Origin: Crossiella sp. S99.2
Lineage (GTDB): Bacteria > Actinomycetota > Actinomycetes > Mycobacteriales > Pseudonocardiaceae
Length of the DNA: 64,000 bases
Direction: 5' to 3'
Assembly: GCF_023094165.1 (NCBI RefSeq)
Contig: NZ_JALMDK010000003.1
Location: forward strand, 620,001-684,000
The notes under the pieces were generated by a model, which searched no databases, was not told the origin of the DNA, and was given only the letters and a program-made list of their open reading frames with translations. Position 1 is the first letter of the stretch; each line of letters starts with the position of its first letter. A program made the translations under genes and the position numbers. Shown here piece after piece: positions 1-8,558 of the stretch.

Positions 1-2751
1 GCGCTGATCAAGGACCTGGAACAGGATCCGGTGCTGCGCCCGCAGTTGCGGCTGGTCCGCAACGCCGCCGCGCACCTGAGCGGGGACCGGCTGGTGCTGC
101 CCTACGCCGACATCTACGGCAGCGGCGACAACCGCGCCGTGCGGGTACGGGCTACTCCCGCGGTCACCGCGGTGCTGCGGCTGGCCGCCACCCCGACCAC
201 GGCCGACACGCTGGTCGCCGGACTCGCCCAGGAGTTCCCGGAGGTGGCCGCGGACCGGGTCGCCGGGCTGGTGGAACAGTTGCGGGAACTGAACTTCCTC
301 ATCAGCGACCTGCGCCCGCCGCAGTCCAGTCCGTTCCCGGAACAGCACTTGGCCAAGCGGCTCACCGGGATCGAGGCCGCCGCGGCCACGAGCGAGGCAC
401 TGCGCGAGATCGTCGACCTCACCCACCGGGCCGCCGCCGCGAGCGACGCCGCGCCGCTGCGGGAGTTGCGGGCCGCCCAGCGCGCGCTGGTGCCAGGACA
501 CGAGGGCGACTCCTTCCAGCTGGACTCCGCGCTGGACCTGCGCGAGTCCGGGCTCGGCCGGGCGGTCGGGCAGGCCGTGGCCGGGGCGATGGACTGCCTG
601 ATGCGGCTGGCCGCCGCGCTGCCGGGGCACAACCACCACCTGGTGCAGTACCGGGACGCCTTCGTCGAGCGCTACGGCGATCAGGCCCTGGTCCCGGTGC
701 TGGAGGTGCTCAGCCCGGACACCGGCCTGGACGCGCCGTACAACTACCTCGAACCACCGCGGTCCACCCCGGTGCCGCACAACACTCCCGAACCGTCCAC
801 AGTGGACTATGACCGGCTGCTGACCGAGTTCGCCGCGCAGGCCTGGTGGTCCGGCGAGATCTCGGTGGAACTCACCGACGCCTGGCTGGACCGGATCGCC
901 CCGGCCACCGAGAAACCCGCGCTGGGCCTCTACCCCGCGCTGGATGTCTACGCGCAACTCCAGCTCACCGACCCGGACGGCCGGGTGGACGACGGGCAGT
1001 GGCGGCTGGTGCTGCGCGAACTCAGCCTGGCCTACGGCGGGCGCACCGCAGGGCGCTTCTTCGACCTGCTCGGCGAGGACGCCCTGGACCACCTGCGCGA
1101 GCACACCCGGCGGATGACCAGCCTGCAACCCGAGGCGGTGCACGCCGAACTGTGCTTCCTGCCCACCTCCGGGCGGGCGGCCAACGTGGCGTTCCGGCCC
1201 TTGCTGCACGAGTACGAGGTGCCGGTCAACGCCACGCCCTCGGCCCGCTCCGAACGCACCATCAGCCTGGCCGACCTGCACGTGGGCGTGGCCGGGAACC
1301 GGTTCTACCTGTGGTCGCGCACCCTGGGCCGGGAGGTGGTGGTCTCGCAGGGGCACATGCTCGGCCCGCACCTGGGGCCCAACGCGGCCCGGTTTGTGCT
1401 GGAGGTCTCCCAGGACGGTTACGCCATGCCCACCGGTTTCCGTTGGGGCCCACTGGAGAACCTGCCGTTCCTGCCCAGGGTCACCCGCGGCAACGTGGTG
1501 CTGCGGCCGGCGCAGTGGACGCTGCGCGGCGAGGATGTCACCGGGGATTTCCCGGCCGCGGTCAGGGAATGGCGGCAGCGCTGGCGGGTGCCGCGGTACG
1601 TCTACCTGGTCGATGAGGACAACCGGCTGCTGCTCGACCTGGATCACCCGCTGGGTCTGGACGAGCTGGCCGGTGACTTCCGGGACGGGCGCGGCCAGGC
1701 GGTGCTGCACGAGATGCTGCCCGCCTTCGACGACCTGTGGCTGTCCGATGTGGACGGTGCGAAGTACCTGGAGGAGATCGTGGTGCCGGTGGTGGCGCAT
1801 TCGGCCGCGGACACCGCGCGCAGCCCGGTGCCGCTCTCCGGCAGGCTGGAGTCGATCACCGAGGTCGGCGCCAGCCGCAGTCTGCGGCGACGGCACCTGC
1901 CCGGCGAGGAATGGGCCTACCTCAAGGTGTACGCGGCCTTCAGCAGGCACGATGAGATCATCGCCGGACCGCTGCGGCAACACATCGCAGCCCTGCGCGA
2001 ACAAGGTCTGATCGACCGCTGGTTCTATCTGCGTTACGCCGATCCCCAGCCACACCTGCGGATCCGCTGCCGGGCAGGCGAACCGGGCGCGGCCACCGAG
2101 GTGCTGCACCAGCTGATGGCCTGGGGCCGCGAGGTGGTGGACAGTGACCTGGCCTTCGACACCGGGGTGGCGACCTACCTGCCGGAGATCGAGCGCTACG
2201 GCGGGCCGCGGACCTTCGAGGCGGTGGAGGACCTCTTCACCGTCAACAGCGACGTCACCGCCGACCTTGTCGCCCTGTTGCAGCGGAGCGAACCCAAGCT
2301 GCGCCCGGAGTTCGTGGCGATCGCCGTGGTGGACACGCTCTACCGGCAGTGGGGCCTGGCGCCGAACGAGCGTCCGGCGCTGATCCCGCCGGTGGCCGAG
2401 ACCGAGGCAGTGCGCAAGGAGTTCCACGCCCACCGCGACTACCTCGGTGAACTGGTGCTGCCGTGGGATTTCCGGCCGCACGAGCAGGGCCGGGCGCACC
2501 ACGACCTGATCAACGAGATCCTCGCCCCGCAGGCCGGGGCGGTGGCCGCGGCGGCGTCGGCGGTCCACGCGGCGATGGGCGCGGACACGTTGTGGGGCAC
2601 CGAATCCACTGTGCTGGGCAGCCTGGCGCACATGCAGATCAACCGGTTGCTGCCGGTGGACCTGCCGCGGGAGCAGCACTGCTACGCGCTGTGGCGGCAC
2701 ATCCTGCGCGCGGTCGGCGGTCGCCCGGCGCACCTCCGAGGGGAGTCCTGA
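1..2751 (+). CDS. Lantibiotic dehydratase (LanB type), 5' end outside window
   Basis: Class I lanthipeptide dehydratase: glutamylates Ser/Thr of a precursor peptide with Glu-tRNA and eliminates glutamate to give Dha/Dhb. The frame is open from base 1 with no stop, so the start lies upstream; a GTG at 31 is internal. About 916 residues are visible against roughly 1000 for full-length LanB, so only the extreme N-terminus is missing. The N-terminal two thirds match the Lant_dehydr_N (glutamylation) region. From about residue 635 (EEWAYLKVYAAF, then WFYLRYADPQPHLRIR) it matches the SpaB C-terminal/thiopeptide-type elimination domain. It is an unsplit LanB, unlike thiopeptide systems. The exporter gene starts 1 base after its stop. 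No precursor peptide or LanC cyclase is in the window; they may lie upstream. Confidence 0.9.
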   Translation, partial: ALIKDLEQDPVLRPQLRLVRNAAAHLSGDRLVLPYADIYGSGDNRAVRVRATPAVTAVLRLAATPTTADTLVAGLAQEFPEVAADRVAGLVEQLRELNFLISDLRPPQSSPFPEQHLAKRLTGIEAAAATSEALREIVDLTHRAAAASDAAPLRELRAAQRALVPGHEGDSFQLDSALDLRESGLGRAVGQAVAGAMDCLMRLAAALPGHNHHLVQYRDAFVERYGDQALVPVLEVLSPDTGLDAPYNYLEPPRSTPVPHNTPEPSTVDYDRLLTEFAAQAWWSGEISVELTDAWLDRIAPATEKPALGLYPALDVYAQLQLTDPDGRVDDGQWRLVLRELSLAYGGRTAGRFFDLLGEDALDHLREHTRRMTSLQPEAVHAELCFLPTSGRAANVAFRPLLHEYEVPVNATPSARSERTISLADLHVGVAGNRFYLWSRTLGREVVVSQGHMLGPHLGPNAARFVLEVSQDGYAMPTGFRWGPLENLPFLPRVTRGNVVLRPAQWTLRGEDVTGDFPAAVREWRQRWRVPRYVYLVDEDNRLLLDLDHPLGLDELAGDFRDGRGQAVLHEMLPAFDDLWLSDVDGAKYLEEIVVPVVAHSAADTARSPVPLSGRLESITEVGASRSLRRRHLPGEEWAYLKVYAAFSRHDEIIAGPLRQHIAALREQGLIDRWFYLRYADPQPHLRIRCRAGEPGAATEVLHQLMAWGREVVDSDLAFDTGVATYLPEIERYGGPRTFEAVEDLFTVNSDVTADLVALLQRSEPKLRPEFVAIAVVDTLYRQWGLAPNERPALIPPVAETEAVRKEFHAHRDYLGELVLPWDFRPHEQGRAHHDLINEILAPQAGAVAAAASAVHAAMGADTLWGTESTVLGSLAHMQINRLLPVDLPREQHCYALWRHILRAVGGRPAHLRGES
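795..807. repeat. GTCCACAGTGGAC near-palindrome (dispersed word)
   Basis: Exact copy of a 13-base near-palindrome that recurs through the window, here in frame inside the LanB gene as TCC ACA GTG GAC, which forces the rare Thr codon ACA. Other exact copies are at 18544, 48446 and 55368. Confidence 0.6.
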
Positions 2752-2752
2752 G

Positions 2753-4585
2753 ATGCCGGGGACAAAGCGGTTGCGGGACAACGACTGGCTGCGCATCGCG
2801 GCCATGCTGTGGCGGCTGAGCCCGGTGCGGGTGAGCGCGCTGATCCTGGTGACCTTCGCGGTGTCGGTGGTGCCCGCGGTGCAGCTCCAGCTCACCGCGA
2901 GCGCGGTGCAGTCGGTGGCCGACGCGGTCGCCGCGGGCAGCACCGACGGGTTCACCGGGCGGATTTTGTTGGTGGGCCTGCTGATCGTGGGGGTCAGTGT
3001 CGCCGCGCACCTGTTCGGGGTGTGGCACCAGTACCTGGACGCGGTGCTGCGCCTGCACCTGGCCACCGCGGTCGGTGAGCAGGTGATGCGCAAGGGCACC
3101 CGGATGGATCTGCAGGACTACGAGAACGCCGAGTCCTACGACAAGTTGCAGCGGGCCTTCCAGGAGAGCAGCGGGTCCAACGTCCACCAGCTTTTCGCCG
3201 ACACGCTCAACTTCGCCCGCGAGCTGATCACCATCGTGTCGGTCTCCGCGGTGCTGTTCTCCTGGCACCCGTGGATCGCGCTGCTGATCCTGCTGGCGCC
3301 GATCCCCTCCGCGCTGGCGCAGATGTGGTACGGCAAGAAAATGTACGAGATCGAGTACGACCGGGCCGCGGACCGGCGGCGGCTGATGTACTTCCAGTTC
3401 CTCACCACCACCGACCACACCTTCAAGGAAGTCCGGCTGTTCCAGCTCGGCGACTTCTTCATCGGCCGGTACCGGGAACTGGTGCAGCGCTTCCTCAAGG
3501 TGGACCGCTCGCTCAACCGCAGGCAGTCACTGGCCTTCGGACTGCTCGGCCTGATCAGCGTGCTGGCCGCGGGCGGGGCGCTGATCTACGCGATGCTGGC
3601 CACCACGCGCACCGGCGAGATCGGTCAGCTCGCGGGTTATCTGCAGGCGATCGGTGTGGTGCAGGGGTCGGGGCACGCGCTGCTGGTCGGGCTGGCGATG
3701 CTGTTCCAGAACAAGCTGTTCGTGAGCAACCTGTTCGAGCTGTTCGACCTGCCGGAGCGACAGATCCGGGGCGGGCAACGGAAATTCCCCGCGCGGCTGA
3801 GCACGGGAATCGAGTTCCGGGAGGTCAGCTTCACCTACCCCGGCACCACCGAACAGGTCCTCGATCGGGTCAGTTTCACCCTGCCCGCCGGGAACTGCGT
3901 GGCGCTGGTCGGCCAGAACGGGGCGGGCAAGACCACCCTGGTGAAGCTGCTGACCCGGCTGTACGAGCCGACCGGCGGGGAGATCCTGATCGACGGGGTG
4001 CCGATCCAGGAGTACGACCTGACCGACCTGCGCCGCAACCTGGGAGTGATCTTCCAGGACTACATCCGCTACGAGATGAGCGTGCGGCACAACATCGGGT
4101 TCGGCGCGGTGGAACACCTCGACGACACCGGCCGGGTCCGCGCGGCCGCCGGGGCCAGTGGCGCGGATTCCATTGTGGACACTCTGCCGGATGGCTATGA
4201 CGCCATGCTGGGCAGGCATTTCGAGCACGGCAGCCAGCTCTCCGGCGGGCAGTGGCAGAAGGTGGCCCTGGCGCGGGCGTTCATGCGCGGCGCGCCGGTG
4301 GTGGTGCTGGACGAGCCGACCGCGGCCATCGACGCCGAGGCGGAGGCGGAGATCTTCGGCCGCTTCCGCACCATCGCCAGCACCTCCACGAGTTTGCTGG
4401 TGGCGCACCGGTTCTCCACCGTGCGCATCGCGGACCGGATCATCGTCATCGAGGGCGGCCGGCTGATCGAACAGGGCACGCACGCCGAGTTGATGCGCCA
4501 GGACGGGCACTACGCCTACCTGTTCAACCTGCAGGCCGCCGGATACCAGCCGGAACCGGCCGCCGAGGTGGTCGGGCCCGGATGA
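2753..4585 (+). CDS. ABC transporter, fused permease and ATPase
   Basis: Half-transporter of the exporter type (610 aa). An N-terminal membrane domain (residues about 20-320, helices around 25-45, 75-90, 160-195 and 265-310) is followed by an ATPase domain with Walker A GQNGAGKT (about residue 387), signature LSGGQWQKVALARA (about 493), Walker B VVVLDEPTAA and H-loop LLVAHRFSTV. There is no C39 leader-peptidase domain, so it would export but not trim a LanT substrate. ATG lies 1 base after the LanB stop, and its own TGA overlaps the next start (ATGA). The operon position suggests export of the modified peptide or immunity; that is inference. Confidence 0.92.
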   Translation: MPGTKRLRDNDWLRIAAMLWRLSPVRVSALILVTFAVSVVPAVQLQLTASAVQSVADAVAAGSTDGFTGRILLVGLLIVGVSVAAHLFGVWHQYLDAVLRLHLATAVGEQVMRKGTRMDLQDYENAESYDKLQRAFQESSGSNVHQLFADTLNFARELITIVSVSAVLFSWHPWIALLILLAPIPSALAQMWYGKKMYEIEYDRAADRRRLMYFQFLTTTDHTFKEVRLFQLGDFFIGRYRELVQRFLKVDRSLNRRQSLAFGLLGLISVLAAGGALIYAMLATTRTGEIGQLAGYLQAIGVVQGSGHALLVGLAMLFQNKLFVSNLFELFDLPERQIRGGQRKFPARLSTGIEFREVSFTYPGTTEQVLDRVSFTLPAGNCVALVGQNGAGKTTLVKLLTRLYEPTGGEILIDGVPIQEYDLTDLRRNLGVIFQDYIRYEMSVRHNIGFGAVEHLDDTGRVRAAAGASGADSIVDTLPDGYDAMLGRHFEHGSQLSGGQWQKVALARAFMRGAPVVVLDEPTAAIDAEAEAEIFGRFRTIASTSTSLLVAHRFSTVRIADRIIVIEGGRLIEQGTHAELMRQDGHYAYLFNLQAAGYQPEPAAEVVGPG

Positions 4586-5541
4586 AACTCTCGCTGATGG
4601 TGCCGGTCATGCCGCACGAGCCCGAACACCTGCCCGCCTACGCCCAACTGCTCGTCGACACCGGCGCGCACCGGTTGTGGCAGGGCCAGTCGCTGGCCCT
4701 GGAGACCTTCCAGGGCTTCGCCTACCTGGCCGGGCGCGGCCTGCGGGTGCCGGTCGGCACCAGCGTCACCCTCACCGCCCTGCGCCACCCGTACGAGACG
4801 GCGTTGCAGGCCCGCTCGCTGGCTCGGCTCACCGGGCATGACGTGGTGCTGGGCCTGGGCACCGGCACCCCGGAGCTGGTGGCGGCGCTGCGCGGGCGGC
4901 CCTACGGCAGTCCGCTGACCGCGGCCCGCGACCAGCTCACCATCCTGCGCGGCCTCCTGGACGGCAAACCCGTGCACCACGACGGCCGCTACGACACGAT
5001 GCGCGGCGGGCTGCCGGAGTTCGAGCATCCGCCGGTGTCCCTGGGGCTGGGGGTGTTGCGGCCCGGCATGGCCCGGGTGGCCGGTGAGCTGGCCGATGCC
5101 GCGATCACCTGGCTCACCCCGCCGTCCTACCTGGGCGAGGTGCTGCTGCCGGAACTGCGCGCCGCGGCCGGGGCGGCCGGGCGGGCGGCGCCGCGGGTGG
5201 TGACGGTGGTGCAGGTCGCGGTGCGGCGGCCCGGGCGCGATCCACACCTGGTGGCGCTCAACGGATCCCGCGAGCACCTGGCCGCCCCGCACTACACGGA
5301 CATGTTGCGGCGGGCCGGGTTGCGGGTGCACCCGTCGCAGGTCCCGTTGAGCGCGCGGGCCCTGGTGTCCTCGGGGACCTTCGTGACCGGCACGGTGGCC
5401 GAGATCGCCGAGGGCCTGGACCGGTACCGGGCGGCCGGGGCAGACGAGGTGGTGCTCAACACCGCCGGGGTGCACCTGACCGAGGGCCGGGCCGCGGCCC
5501 TGGAAGACCTGGGCGAACTACTCGCGGCCCTGGCTGGGTGA
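4582..5541 (+). CDS. LLM-class flavin/F420-dependent oxidoreductase in RiPP operon
   Basis: Luciferase-like monooxygenase-fold oxidoreductase (319 aa) that would use F420 or FMN. Seen: VVLGLGTGTPELVAAL near residue 90, LTILRGLLDG, and a C-terminal GTVAEIAEGLDRYRAAGADEVVLN, all typical of the LLM family. The ATG overlaps the exporter stop (ATGA), so it is the third gene of the LanB operon. Some RiPP clusters carry LLM-type reductases that hydrogenate dehydroamino acids to D-Ala or D-Abu; that role here is inferred from position only. Its stop directly abuts the stop of the convergent oxygenase gene (5541/5542). Confidence 0.85.
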   Translation: MKLSLMVPVMPHEPEHLPAYAQLLVDTGAHRLWQGQSLALETFQGFAYLAGRGLRVPVGTSVTLTALRHPYETALQARSLARLTGHDVVLGLGTGTPELVAALRGRPYGSPLTAARDQLTILRGLLDGKPVHHDGRYDTMRGGLPEFEHPPVSLGLGVLRPGMARVAGELADAAITWLTPPSYLGEVLLPELRAAAGAAGRAAPRVVTVVQVAVRRPGRDPHLVALNGSREHLAAPHYTDMLRRAGLRVHPSQVPLSARALVSSGTFVTGTVAEIAEGLDRYRAAGADEVVLNTAGVHLTEGRAAALEDLGELLAALAG

Positions 5542-6288
5542 TCAGCGGGCGTCGGCGGTACGCACGGTCAGGATGCGGACCAGGCGGTCGCCGGGGTGCG
5601 GGTCCCGGCCGTGCCAGCAGCGGTAGTTGTCCACCACCAGGATCTCTCCTGCCGTGGGGCGGAACCTCGGCAGTCCGGGCTGGATCTGTTGCACGGCTTC
5701 GGTGAAGGCGGCCAGCATCCGGTCGGCGTGCTCGGCGCCCGGATCGCGGTGCAGGGGCACGGCGCCGTCGGTGCGGCGCACGATCCGGCGGCCGGTGCGG
5801 GTGTACTCGACGTGCCGGGCCACCCTGGGCAGCGCGGGCACGCCGCGGATGGCGCCCCACTTGCCGTAGAGGTCCACGTCGACGGTGGTGAGGAACTCGC
5901 GCAGCTCCGGCTCGGCGTGCTCGTCGACGAAGCAGTAGGCGTCGGCGAGGAAGGAGTCACCGCCGCTGGGTGCGGGCTGAACACATTGCACGAACACAAA
6001 ATCCTCGTCCGGGTCGCGGCGCGGGGTGGGGATGCCCGCGAGGTCCACGACCAGGTTGAAGCTGTCCGCGTGCAGGTCCACCGGGCCGCCGTCCTGGCTT
6101 GGGCGTTCACGCAGTGGGAACAGCCGGCGCAGGCGCGGGCCGAGCACGCTCGCGGCCGCGACGACGAGTGCGTCGGCGGTGGCGGGCAGGCCGGTGAGCA
6201 GGACCGCGCCGTCGGTGGCCAGAGCGGTGCGGGCTTCGGTCACGGCGTTGACGTCGTGGCGTTGCGGCACAATGCCGAGCGTGGTCAT
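5542..6288 (-). CDS. TauD/TfdA-family Fe(II)/2-oxoglutarate dioxygenase
   Basis: 248-aa non-haem iron oxygenase of the TauD/clavaminate-synthase-like superfamily. The facial triad is visible: HxD at His73/Asp75 (DLHADSFN) and the distal His near 226 (NYRCWHGRDPH), followed by an Arg-rich 2-oxoglutarate-binding strand (RLVRILTVR). The ATG at 6288 overlaps the MFS stop (ATGA), so it is co-transcribed behind the transporter. The substrate is unknown; candidates are a free amino acid, a siderophore/zincophore building block or a RiPP side chain. Its 3' end meets the LanB operon tail to tail with no intervening base. Confidence 0.85.
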   Translation of the reverse strand: MTTLGIVPQRHDVNAVTEARTALATDGAVLLTGLPATADALVVAAASVLGPRLRRLFPLRERPSQDGGPVDLHADSFNLVVDLAGIPTPRRDPDEDFVFVQCVQPAPSGGDSFLADAYCFVDEHAEPELREFLTTVDVDLYGKWGAIRGVPALPRVARHVEYTRTGRRIVRRTDGAVPLHRDPGAEHADRMLAAFTEAVQQIQPGLPRFRPTAGEILVVDNYRCWHGRDPHPGDRLVRILTVRTADAR

Positions 6289-7454
6289 CGGGCGAACCTC
6301 CGGGCGGTGGGGGCCAGGGCGGCCAGGGCGGGGGCGGCGAAGCAGACGAGCGCGCAGCCGGCGAGCACCGCGGTCACGCCGAAAGCCTCGATGGCCGGGG
6401 CGATCAGGGCCAGGCCGACCGGGGCGAGGCCGTAGGAGAACAGGAAGTCCACTGAGGACACCCGGGCGAGCAGGCGGGGGTCGACCTCGCGCTGGGTCGC
6501 GGTGAACCAGGGCACGTTGAACAACTCGATTCCCACTCCGGTGACGACGTAGGCGGCGATCACGACCGCGGGGTGCACGTCGGCGATCAGGCTCAGTGGG
6601 GCCAGGCCGTACAGGGCCAATCCGGCCAGCGCGGCCCAGCCCTGGGAGCGGGGCCGCCAGCGGGCGATGATCAGTGCGCCGGCCAGCGCGCCCGCGGTGT
6701 ACCCGGTGAGCGCCGAGGCCAGCACCAGCTCGGAGCCGTAGCGGTCCCGGCTGATCAGCGGCAGTGCGACGCCGGTGGCCGAGTAGCCAGTCGCGATCAC
6801 CGCGGTCAGCGCGCCCAGGCCGGCCAGGAACCAGGGGTGCCTGCGGGCCTCGCGCAGGCCGTCGGCGAACTCGCGGACCAGGTGGGTGCGCTCCGTCGGC
6901 GTTCCCGCCGCGCCCCGGGGTGGGAGCAGGGCGGCGACCAGCCACAGCAGCGCGGTGCCCCAGAGCAGGGCGGACAGGTCCAGCACGGTGGCCAGCAACG
7001 CGGTCAGCCCCGGTCCGAGCAGGGTGCTGACCCGGACCGCCAGGGTCATCGCGGCGTTGGCCTGCTGCCGCTGATCGGGGTCGACGACCTCCGCGGTCAG
7101 TGCCTGGAAGGCGGGTCGGCAGGCGCCCTGGCCCGCGCCGACCAGGGCCGCGGCGGTCGCGGTGAGCACGAGGGAATCGCCCAGGCCCCAGGCGATCACC
7201 GGGGTGGCGGCGGCCGCGAGCAGGCCGGAGACCAGCACCACGCCGCGCCGGGAATGCCGGTCGGCGAGCACGCCGCCCAGGGGCACGGCGATCAGGAAGC
7301 CGACGGTCCGCGCGGCCAGCAGCACGCCGAGTCCGACCGCGGTCAGACTCCGGTCGAGCACGGCCAGGCCGAGGATGAAGGGCAGCGCCCAAGTGGCCAG
7401 TCCGGACGCGGTGGTGCCGGTCCACAGCCGCAGGAAGGCCCGGTCCCGGAGCAC
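6285..7454 (-). CDS. MFS exporter (EntS-like)
   Basis: 389-aa major facilitator protein with about 12 hydrophobic segments and the family A-motif GGVLADRHSRR after the second helix. The closest look is to the EntS/MFS_3 drug and siderophore exporters that often sit beside FecBCD importers. GTG at 7454 is given as the start, but the AGGAGAG Shine-Dalgarno is 13 bases away. A CTG three codons upstream has ideal spacing and would give the usual MSTVLRDRAF start. It is transcribed divergently from the importer operon with a Zur-like operator between, so export and import of one metallophore may be coupled (inference). Confidence 0.85.
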   Translation of the reverse strand: MLRDRAFLRLWTGTTASGLATWALPFILGLAVLDRSLTAVGLGVLLAARTVGFLIAVPLGGVLADRHSRRGVVLVSGLLAAAATPVIAWGLGDSLVLTATAAALVGAGQGACRPAFQALTAEVVDPDQRQQANAAMTLAVRVSTLLGPGLTALLATVLDLSALLWGTALLWLVAALLPPRGAAGTPTERTHLVREFADGLREARRHPWFLAGLGALTAVIATGYSATGVALPLISRDRYGSELVLASALTGYTAGALAGALIIARWRPRSQGWAALAGLALYGLAPLSLIADVHPAVVIAAYVVTGVGIELFNVPWFTATQREVDPRLLARVSSVDFLFSYGLAPVGLALIAPAIEAFGVTAVLAGCALVCFAAPALAALAPTARRFAR

Positions 7455-7480
7455 GGTGGACAGGTTGCTCTCCTCGCCCT

Positions 7481-7499
7481 ATTGGAAATCGTTGTCAAT
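7481..7499. promoter_or_regulatory. Zur/Fur-like operator in divergent promoter
   Basis: ATTGGAAATCGTTGTCAAT is an imperfect 19-base palindrome (ATTGnnAAnnnTTnnCAAT). It resembles the actinobacterial Zur box, remembered as close to TGAAAATCATTTTCA. It lies between the MFS and binding-protein starts, placed to control both. It does not resemble the DtxR/IdeR iron box (TTAGGTTAGGCTAACCTAA). The match is from memory, not a matrix score. Confidence 0.55.
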
Positions 7500-7568
7500 G
7501 TACTACGGTGTCTATCGCAACTTAGTTGCTGTTGCAAGATCCTCGCATCAGTCCAGCTGGAGGTCAGC

Positions 7569-8558
7569 TTGTCCCACCGCGCCCGCCTGGGCTGCGCACT
7601 CGCCGCCGTGGTCGCGGTGGCCTCGTGCGCAGCGCCCGCCAACGCTCCGTCCGCAGGTCAGGCCGCGGTCACCGTGTCCAGTTGTGGGCAGCAGCTGCGC
7701 TTCGAGCACTCCCCGCAGCGGGCCGTGACGCTGGAGCAGTCCTCCACCGAGACGCTGCTCGCACTGGGGCTGGGCGAGCGGATGGCGGGCACCGCGTACC
7801 GGGCAGGGAGGATTCTGCCCGAGTACCAGGCGGCCTACGACAAGATCCCGGTGCTCAACCCCAAGGCGCTCTCCGGCGAGCAGTTGCGCGCGGCCGCGCC
7901 GGACCTGGTGGTGAGTTCCTTCGCGAGCAACTTCACCAAGGACAAGGCGGGCACCCGCGCGGAGTTGCAGGCGCTGGGGCTGCCGTCCTATGTCAGCGCG
8001 GTGGACTGCCCGGAGCACGAGCCGGGCCTGACCCCGTTCGAGCGGCTGTTCCGCGACTACGAGAACTACGGCAAGGTCTTCGGCGTGGCCGACCGGGCCG
8101 CCGCGCTGACCGCCAAGCAACGCGAGGTGGTGCAGCAGGCCGGGGCGGTGCGCGCGGGCCGGCCCGGCAAGCCGACCGTGGTGTACGTGTACTCGGTGTT
8201 CAAGGGCCTGCCCTATGTCGCGGGGCACAACGGGATGCCCAGCGACATGAGCCGGATCCTGAACGCGCCCAACGCTTTTGACGACATCAACGAGGAGTGG
8301 CCGGAGATGTCGTGGGAGGAGATCGCCAAACGCGATCCCACCGTGATCGTGGTCGGCGACCTCTCCGACCGCGGCGCGCCGGGTGACAGCGCCGCGGAGA
8401 AGCTCAAGATGATGCGCGAGCACCCGGTGGTGTCCCAGCTGACCGCGGTGCGGCAGAACCGGATCATCGAGGTGCCCGGCATCGAACTCGACCCGACCGT
8501 GCGCAGCGCGAACACGCTGCGGCTGCTGGGCGAGGGCTTGAAGGCACTCGGTGTCTGA
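7569..8558 (+). CDS. ABC importer substrate-binding lipoprotein (FecB/BtuF type)
   Basis: 329-aa periplasmic-binding-protein-like lipoprotein for a metal chelate. I chose the TTG at 7569 because GGAGG ends five bases upstream and the translation then opens with a proper lipoprotein signal: a positive N-terminus, a hydrophobic core, and lipobox VASC with Cys20. The mature part shows the FecB-family start (AVTLEQSSTETLLALGLGERMAG), then ALSGEQLRAAAPDLVV and a C-terminal lobe with MSWEEIAKRDPTVIVV. The permease and ATPase genes follow with overlapping starts, completing a FecBCDE-type importer. The Zur-like box suggests the cargo may be a zinc chelate; iron or cobalamin remain possible. Confidence 0.88.
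   Translation: MSHRARLGCALAAVVAVASCAAPANAPSAGQAAVTVSSCGQQLRFEHSPQRAVTLEQSSTETLLALGLGERMAGTAYRAGRILPEYQAAYDKIPVLNPKALSGEQLRAAAPDLVVSSFASNFTKDKAGTRAELQALGLPSYVSAVDCPEHEPGLTPFERLFRDYENYGKVFGVADRAAALTAKQREVVQQAGAVRAGRPGKPTVVYVYSVFKGLPYVAGHNGMPSDMSRILNAPNAFDDINEEWPEMSWEEIAKRDPTVIVVGDLSDRGAPGDSAAEKLKMMREHPVVSQLTAVRQNRIIEVPGIELDPTVRSANTLRLLGEGLKALGV

Noticed and set aside
31..33. GTG at 31 as start of the LanB gene
   Set aside because: The frame is open to base 1 and the family needs more N-terminal residues, so the gene is cut by the window edge.
7481..7499. DtxR/IdeR iron box reading of the divergent promoter palindrome
   Set aside because: It lacks the TTAGGTTAGSCTAACCTAA pattern; the ATTG/CAAT ends fit Zur/Fur-family boxes better.
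6573..8558. A 661-codon plus-strand frame running through the MFS gene into the binding protein
   Set aside because: Only its 3' half (from the TTG at 7569) has a Shine-Dalgarno, lipoprotein signal and family motifs; the front part is the antisense of the MFS gene.
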